From: Bryoerythrophyllum caledonicum
Lineage: Eukaryota; Streptophyta; Bryopsida; Pottiales; Pottiaceae
Reading direction: 5' to 3'
NCBI GenBank assembly: GCA_963971425.1
Contig: OZ020516.1
Location: forward strand, 13,318,593 to 13,382,592
DNA: 64,000 nt
Shown piece by piece: positions 58,030 to 64,000 of this stretch. The notes beneath the pieces are model-generated. The model was given only the letters and a program-made list of their open reading frames with translations, ran no database searches and was not told where the DNA came from. Each line of letters begins with the position of its first letter. Positions within the stretch are counted from its first letter, which is position 1. The position numbers and the translations under genes were made by a program.

Positions 58030-59345
58030 GGCTATGTATGAAATGGTGAATTTTGATAAAATTCGTCAACATAAATTTTGGATCATTGTGACTAGGAATA
58101 TTGAGTTGTGGTTTGCAGTCATGAAAGTGCACATTGTTGGATTGTCCACTTTATGCTAGCTCATCATTGGTAGCATTGCTTGGAAGTCTCAAAAGGTTGG
58201 TGTGGTGTTGGGTCACCCCTCCGATAGTCATGCATGGCAATGCCTTTTGTAATATCCTTATTGTCAGTTCCTTACTTGGGCAAAAGGGGGTTACAATATT
58301 CTACCCGACCAGTGACAACTACCTTATATTCCACATATATTCCACATTGTTCAATCTTGGACCTTGGTGGTTTTTGGGCTTTTAAAAAATGTAATAATTT
58401 TGCACTTTTGAGATTTAATTCTGGAGATTTCTCATTGAGCTTCAATCCTAAATGTTCATCTTCTTTCATAGTTCCCTTTGTCATACAATAAGATTTTAGA
58501 CCCCCACAGTTTTAGGGTTGCAAAGCAAAGTCTTGGAGGTCCAAAACAACCACTCTTAAATGGAACTAAGGTAGACGCACCCAATTCTGATCACTTAAGT
58601 AGTTGGGGACTCAAATGACATTGTATGTCAAAAACATCTCTGTAGAAAAATGCGGAATTAGGAATGAAGCTCAACCAATATTTTTTCAAATTTAATCACA
58701 AAGATCTGGAATTGATATAGAATTTAAAAGCCCAAAAACCAGCGGAGCCCATATTTAAACTGTAGAGTAGGTGAGATTTGGTGCCCTCTTTTGCCCAATG
58801 CCAATAAGTGAGAGTGAGTAAAAGAGAGAAGATATGCCATGGATAACCAATTCATGGAGGGTACCCAATGCCAATCAGCCTTGTTTGACTTTCAAGGCAA
58901 GGCCACCAATGATAGCTCCATTGAGGTGGAGCAACCCAAAATTTCACACTTCATGACCCAATGCCGATAATGACTGGAGTTTTTAGATTTTGAGTTATCG
59001 GTTTTGGGTTGCTTCATGCACCATTTCATGCATTTCCCATTTTCATGCACCATTCCATGCATACTCTCCTAATCGGAATTGGGTGGCCGATCGGAATTGG
59101 GTGCCTCTACCTTAGAAAGAGAAATAAAACCATAACAACAAACCCCTCACCCTTCTCCGCTCTCATCTTTTCTCCATCAATGTGAATGAGAATTGGTCAT
59201 TTGGAGTCAACCAGTGGTTCTAAAATACAAGGGTTGGTGTGAACAGTACGTGGGAACAAACATGTAGGCTCCCTTCACGCTAGCGACATGACGATAGAGA
59301 AATCTACAACAATAATAGAATGCGTATAACATCTTGTAGGGCTTT
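58030..59345 (+). repeat. 3' part of tandem unit 2
   Basis: Same order of blocks as 44690-45200 and 61365-62700, interrupted only by the inverted-repeat element at 58566-59115. The end matches unit 3 around CATAACATCTTGTAGG (59325; 62665). Confidence 0.65.
58566..59115. mobile_element. Non-autonomous inverted-repeat element (550 bp)
   Basis: The left end CTAAGGTAGACGCACCCAAT is mirrored by the right end, which on the other strand reads CTAAGGTAGAGGCACCCAAT. Further inner identity continues through TCTGATCA/TCCGATCG. Non-coding. Units 1 and 3 lack it at this place, so it arrived after the unit duplicated. A diverged relative is at 3012-3862. Confidence 0.75.
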
Positions 59346-60038
59346 CATACATTCACGCTTCCGTCTTCGTGCTAAGGTAAGACAATCCGAAACCGACTGG
59401 CTTTCCGATATACCTTTTCGCTCCCTTCTATACCTTTTCTAGATCTCACACCACATACAAATTCATTGGTAAATGCATACGTCATGTAAAGAGAGGCTAC
59501 ATTTCCTCTCCCTGGAATCAAGCAAAAGAATATTGCGTCGCCGATCGGCTTTGGCTCGTCCCACCATATTCAGTCGGGAAAAGTCGGCAACAAGGTCAAC
59601 TCCCTATGAAAGTCGGCAGCAACTTCGACAAACTGGACGTGCACTTCGCCCAACCTCGCACATATTGGTAATCGATGTGTAGCAGCAGAAAGTCCCACTT
59701 TGTAACTGTGTTAGACTGTGTCAGAGTTTGTTCAACTTGGTGAGTTTTCAATCACGTTATTTGGATTGTCTTCGCTTGTTGTATTTTTCTAGTGGTTTGA
59801 GATCTGAGGTGAAGACATGTTTCAACTCTTTTGTAGTCCGACTGAAGAAACCATGACCATATTTGCACTGACGTTGAGACATGATTCAGTTTCATACAAG
59901 AGCAGGACGATACTAGCATTGTTCTTGAGAAGTTTTTTTTAATCTTTTTTTCAACCCAGTTACTGCACTCTTTCAGGACATTCGTCACTTCCGAGGCATC
60001 AAGGCTTTGAAGGCGGGTGGGTGCAACAGCGGTGAGCC
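59346..60038 (+). promoter_or_regulatory. Promoter and leader intron of LEA_2 copy 3
   Basis: Contains the block TCAGTCGGGAAAAGTCGGCA shared with unit 2. A leader intron runs from GAGGTGAAGAC (about 59808) to the acceptor CTTTCAG (about 59977), conserved in all three copies. A second in-frame start further upstream is not seen; the ATG is at 60039. Confidence 0.5.
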
Positions 60039-60806
60039 ATGGCTGCGAGGATTACGTGTGCGAGGGTGCTTGCGACAGAGCACCGCCAAGAAGTGGTGGT
60101 GGAATATCCTAAATCGCTGAGGACGCGATTTGTGGAGTTTTGGCTGTACAGCGGGGAGTTGCTGTGGAGAGCAATTAGGTGGATGGGCGATTGGCTGGGG
60201 AAAGGAGGAATAGTGTTTTTTGTTGTATTGGGAATAGCATTGACTTTCTTTGGCATCATATTCATTGTCAGTATGGGTTATTATTGGATACCAGCCATAG
60301 TAAGATCCTGTCACAGAGCGCCAGGCGTAGAGCTGGAGAGTTTTAACATCCGTGACATGACCGCGTTCCAGTCTGGCGTGACCGGCTCGCCGTGGCAGGT
60401 GAACAGCGCGTTCAGTGCCACCTTTTCCACTTGGAACCGGAACACCGTCACCAAGTGCTTCACCACGTACCGCATCATGGATGTGCGAGTCGAATACCGT
60501 GGCCAGGTCATTTTGCGGCAGCAGGTACCGCTCGGATACTCCCTGAAGCCGCAAGAGAGTCACCCGTTATCGATGGAGCTCAAGCGTGATTATGCGGCGC
60601 AGCTGAAGAAAGAGTTAGGCCCAGTTATGCAGGCAGAGATGCGGAGTGGCAACATCACTTTAAATTTTTTCTACGACATTCGCTACTTGATAGCAGACAG
60701 AAGGTCAAAGTGGGAGAGCAATGGATGTGTTGTGGTTTCCAACTCACCACTCGACTCTTCTGGCGTCATGAAGACAATGGTCGCCAAGGATTGCTATACT
60801 TTCTGA
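60039..60806 (+). CDS. LEA_2/NDR1-HIN1-like membrane protein, tandem copy 3 (intact)
   Basis: Single coding exon, 255 residues. A cytoplasmic N-terminus of about 56 residues precedes a transmembrane helix at about 57-80 (GIVFFVVLGIALTFFGIIFI). The rest has the layout of an LEA_2 (WHy-like) beta-sandwich: FSATFSTWNRNTVTKCFTTY, IMDVRVEYRGQVILRQQVPL, MQAEMRSGNITLNFFYDIRY, then a KWESNGCVVV strand near the end. In NDR1/HIN1-like proteins this domain faces the apoplast and the family takes part in membrane-associated stress or defence responses; no specific function can be assigned here. It is the only tandem copy with an uninterrupted frame. Assignment rests on architecture and strand motifs recalled from the family, so it is moderate. 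Confidence 0.75.
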   Translation: MAARITCARVLATEHRQEVVVEYPKSLRTRFVEFWLYSGELLWRAIRWMGDWLGKGGIVFFVVLGIALTFFGIIFIVSMGYYWIPAIVRSCHRAPGVELESFNIRDMTAFQSGVTGSPWQVNSAFSATFSTWNRNTVTKCFTTYRIMDVRVEYRGQVILRQQVPLGYSLKPQESHPLSMELKRDYAAQLKKELGPVMQAEMRSGNITLNFFYDIRYLIADRRSKWESNGCVVVSNSPLDSSGVMKTMVAKDCYTF

Positions 60807-61436
60807 GCGATCTGTTCAAGCACTTGTAACTCACAGAACTGTACAGTAACTTTCAAGTAAGGTTTCGTTAACATTCTACAGAGTCCCGTGCTCGCACAAA
60901 GGAAGTGCATTTGAGGTGTTTGCAGTTCAAACTTTAGTGACTTTAGCTTGAGTTAGTAGCAGGCAGGCTGGGATACACTCGGCATGAAAGGTTGACAGTT
61001 TGTCCATGACACTCCCATCCAACGAAACCTCCTTCCAATGTGAATAAGGTAGAAAAATTCTGGACCGCATTGAGGTGCTCTTTTTTGGGTGGATTATGGT
61101 ACCTTGTAAGTTAGGTGCACTTCTTTTGTTGGGAATGTGTCTGGCACTAGTTCATATGCTTCAAATGGAACAATTTCAGGGTGCATAGGTACAAGCATTG
61201 GAGATCTACAATGATTTTTGTGAAGTGGGGTCAACATGAAATGTATCATATGTATTGATATTGTTGTGCATCATCTACTAGTTGTTGTGCTTGATCTAGT
61301 ATACTCGTGGATTGTCATGTGCCTTGTGAATACCTCCGGCACTAAAGGGTTAAACTGTCATAGACTATGCATGAAATGGTGAATTATGATAAAGTTGGTC
61401 GACATAAATATCAAATTATTGTGACTAGGAATATTG

Positions 61437-61667
61437 AGTACACCAATAATGACATTCATAGGGTATGCTCTTATTGATTTATAAATGCTATGAGTTTTTA
61501 GTCTTGATGAATGTTTTAAACAAATATGTCTGTAATGATTTGCCTCGTTCAGTAGTATAGATAGTGGTGCTTTGAGTAAAAATCTCCATCAAGTAAAAAG
61601 CTATGATACTTCCGGATCATATATTGTGGATACGGTAGATGTCATTTTTAGTGATGTGGTTTAGAGT
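61437..61667. mobile_element. MITE family M1, copy 3
   Basis: Shares TTTATAAATGCTATGAGTTT, the AGTAGTATAGATAG block and AAAAGCTATGATACTTCC with 16240-16480. Unit 2 shows the uninterrupted site (GGAATATTGAGT followed directly by the CATGAAAGTGCAC block near 58090-58130). Confidence 0.65.
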
Positions 61668-62264
61668 CATGAAGGTGCACATTCTTGGGTTGTCCACCTC
61701 ATGCTAGCTCATCATTCCAAGTGGCCTTTCTTGGAAGTCTCAAAAGGTTGGCTTGCAAAAAATTTAGTCACCCATGTGCACGGGATGCCTTCTTTGTTTT
61801 ATTTGTTGTGAGTTCCTAGCATTGGGCAAGGGGGGGTTACAAATTTCTAATCCTACCGATGACAAGTACCACATACTCCACAGTGTACAATTTAGGACCT
61901 AGGTGATTTTTGAGCTTTTAAAATTGTAACAATTAGGTTCTTTTGAGATTAAATTGTATAATTGCTCATTGAGCTTCATTCCTCGTTTTCATAATTTCCT
62001 TCAACAAAAAATGTGATTTTTAGATCCCATGTAGCTTTGAAGAACACATTTAGGGTTGCTCTACCTTAGTACTGCAAAGTTAAGGAGGTCAACAACAATC
62101 ACGCTTTAGTGGGAACGGAAAGAAAAAGAAAAACATATCAACAAACCTCTGACACCTTCCCCACTCTCGTGTTCACTCCATCGATGTGAATGAAAATTCG
62201 TTTTTAGCAGACAACAATGTTTTTAAAATACCAAGGGTGGTCTGAAGCACTACAATAAACCTCT

Positions 62265-62520
62265 TGTAACCAACCAAAACCCATAAAACCAACACCTATG
62301 AAAATTGGGGTACATTGAAGCCACTTACATCCCATTACCAACCAATAAGACTTGCTCTTAGTTAAGACCCCTCACATTTGGTCTGCGCTTTTTGGAAGTA
62401 CCGATTGGTGGCTAGCGGCTAGATATGGCAGCACAATTTGAAAATTCATAACTAACTCTCATTTCATCTCAAAAATATGAAATCTTCTAGGCTGAAATTG
62501 TAATTCTATTGGCTATCACT
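62265..62520 (-). repeat. Dispersed repeat R2, copy 3 (inverted)
   Basis: The reverse complement carries GGTTGGTAATGGGATG and the GGTGTTGGTTTTATGGG block seen at 57900-57970. Confidence 0.55.
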
Positions 62521-62997
62521 AGAAAAAAAAGATGTAATTTCTTTCCTTTTTCCATATATGCACATTGCTTAAAATGTCAATTATGGAAGGGATTTTATCC
62601 AAGGTAGGAACATGCTTCATGACACCAATAATACATAAATCTACAACCATAATAGACTATGCATAACATCTTGTAGGTCATTGGTACATTCACGCTTTCG
62701 CCTCTTCCCTACTGCCCAAACTCTTTAATCGATACATTCACGCTTTTGTTTGTTTCCTATTGCCCAAACTCTTTATATGTTACAAGTCTGGAGCAGAAAA
62801 ATCATAATATATATAGTGTTATAACATATAGCACTTATAAAATTTGACCTCAATAATTGATAACATCTATATTTCATCTGTTGTGTCAATTTTCATCCAT
62901 CATGCTAGTATTCATCTAAGGCATGAGACAAATTGGAGAACCCTAAATCCTAAATTTCATTTTACCCAACCAATTTTACTACCCTGCACTACGTATA

Positions 62998-63027
62998 GGG
63001 TGAGGCCCTGTCGGGAGGGCCTCACCC
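62998..63027. repeat. Perfect 12-bp-arm hairpin
   Basis: GGGTGAGGCCCT, loop GTCGGG, AGGGCCTCACCC. Directly next to the foldback MITE at 63030. Confidence 0.75.
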
Positions 63028-63029
63028 GG

Positions 63030-63189
63030 CGTAACGCCCGATTGGGTTTTGTGAAAAAAAAAATTGATTTTTTTTTTTAATCTACCCGGGTAAAAAGCTG
63101 TGAGATCCTATAACGCCCTGTTCTCGCGCACGTTCCAGGTTACAACGTGCGTCGGATTGAATGGGCAAAAAACCCAATCGGGCGTTACG
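63030..63189. mobile_element. Foldback MITE (160 bp) upstream of the plastid-protein gene
   Basis: The left end CGTAACGCCCGATTGGGTTT is mirrored exactly at the right end (AAACCCAATCGGGCGTTACG). The centre is A/T-rich with long A and T runs. It lies about 240 bp before the ATG of the next gene. Confidence 0.75.
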
Positions 63190-63430
63190 TTTTAGAACAC
63201 ATCAGAGTACACTTAAAGAGATAACATATAAAGAGTTTGGGCTGTACTCTGGAGTGGGCCTTCCGGCCCCTTTATCCACAACCCACTTACTACGCTGCGC
63301 ACACTCTCAAATCCTTCACCGCCACCACCACCGCCGCCGCTCCGAGACCCTGGCTTAAACTCACTCCGTCTTCTCAAGCAATCCGAGACCAACGTCACCA
63401 GCTTGAGCGCAATTCTGCTCTCCGAGAGCT
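63190..63430 (+). promoter_or_regulatory. Promoter/leader of the plastid-targeted gene
   Basis: A TATAAAG motif at about 63228 and a C/T-rich, CCGCC-repeat leader (about 63320-63345) precede the ATG. The assignment is by position only. Confidence 0.35.
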
Positions 63431-64000
63431 ATGGCTATGGCGGTCACTTCTAGCTCCACCTTGCACCTCTCGCTTCCGCTTCGCCGCGCCACCAAGTCCT
63501 CGCCAGGAGCCCAGGTCTACATCCCGCACTTCCACCTCCCATTCAATCACCCTCTCGCATTTCACCTCCTCATCAATTCCTTTTCCTGAACTAACTCGAC
63601 CAATTCCCAGTGCATTCGTGAGATGAGTTTCCAATTTATTTTTTGTTTTAGGGTTTCGAATGTGCGTCAGATGTTTTTTCTTCCGTTTCTGTGGTTTTAG
63701 TAATGTTGGTAATGGTCTGCAACTTGCTGCTCATGAAGAGAGTTATATTTAGCTGAGTTTTTGGAATGCAGATTCGGGGTTTTGCTCAAGGTTCCGTGAG
63801 AAGAGTAGGAGTGTCGAGGACGAATTTGGCGGTGCGGGCAGCGGAGAACGATCCGAGCGGCGAGGCGGAGAGCCGGAGGTTGGAGGAGCTGGAGGCGCGG
63901 TTGGGCGTGGGGCGGAAGAGCCGGCGGGAGGGGCGAGAGGCGGTTGGGGAGTCGGCGCCTCAGCCCGCTCCAACACCGAGGGCGCCAGCCAAGGCATGGG
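63431..64000 (+). CDS. Plastid-targeted protein, N-terminal part, cut by window end
   Basis: Exon 1 63431-63514 (CAG|GTCTAC) and exon 2 from 63772 (ATGCAG|ATTCGG) join in phase; exon 2 continues past the window. The first 50 residues are rich in serine, threonine, arginine and leucine with no acidic residue (MAMAVTSSSTLHLSLPLRR...), a typical chloroplast transit peptide. A likely processing site is at LAVRA|AEND. The mature part begins acidic (SGEAESRRLEELEARLG), then a basic GRKSRREGRE and a proline-rich stretch ending APAKAW. I do not recognise the family from this part; a thylakoid or envelope protein is possible. Reading through exon 1 without splicing meets a stop at 63589, supporting the intron. 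Confidence 0.7.

Larger units (their letters stand above)
60807..62700 (+). repeat. 3' part of tandem unit 3
   Basis: Downstream DNA homologous to that after copies 1 and 2. It includes the 3' UTR block GCAGGCAGGCTGGGATACAC. Two insertions absent from unit 2 at these places lie within: an M1 MITE (61437-61667) and an inverted R2 copy (62265-62520). Confidence 0.6.

Noticed and set aside
59985-60563. A 192-codon minus-strand frame opposite LEA_2 copy 3
   Set aside because: The plus strand encodes the conserved protein; the same antisense frame in copy 1 is a by-product of paralogy.

Overview
This is a repeat-rich nuclear window from a streptophyte plant. The host genes have many GT-AG introns and encode land-plant protein families. 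The Ty3/gypsy integrase fragment resembles, from memory, elements of bryophytes and streptophyte algae, so a non-seed plant is my best guess (moderate confidence; no rRNA or organelle marker is present). Host spacer is AT-rich. All exon models were built by hand from splice consensus, reading phase and family similarity.

Host genes, left to right: a 13-exon soluble starch synthase (GT5, SSIII/SSIV-like, 4087-7486, +); an ER-type signal-peptide, coiled-coil and membrane-anchor protein related to Arabidopsis At2g24420/At4g31340 (21135-22474, +); a 10-exon PfkB-family pseudouridine kinase (38277-41962, +); three tandem copies of an LEA_2/NDR1-HIN1-like membrane gene (43704-44458 broken, 57406-57680 broken, 60039-60806 intact, all +); and the first two exons of a plastid-targeted protein cut by the window end (63431-64000, +).

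The most striking element is a 10,249-bp Mutator-like transposon (MULE) at 24618-34866. It has 313-bp terminal inverted repeats that read as identical and a perfect 9-bp target duplication (CACAAAGCA). It carries a spliced transposase with intact zinc-binding, DDE and SWIM motifs. Convergent to that is a five-exon gene ending in a Ulp1/C48 peptidase domain with its catalytic residues in place. The second gene stays in phase over 1,540 codons apart from one in-frame TAG. The body of the element is dense in CGATA/TATCG words.

The rest is layered repeats. At 1-4000 there is a small inverted-repeat element, a tRNA-derived SINE nested in another such element, and LINE tails. At 8500-19100 there are Ty3/gypsy LTR fossils, a long degenerate LINE with RNase H, a second LINE copy inside a MITE, and a Tourist-like MITE. 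At 45200-56500 lies one old Ty1/copia fossil on the minus strand. It is interrupted by a 3.5-kb imperfect palindrome, a GC-rich inverted-repeat element with a nested CACTA MITE, and a 1.4-kb non-autonomous CACTA element with a CAA target duplication. This nest sits among the tandem LEA_2 units (about 43360-62700). Empty and filled sites among those units give relative dates for several insertions.
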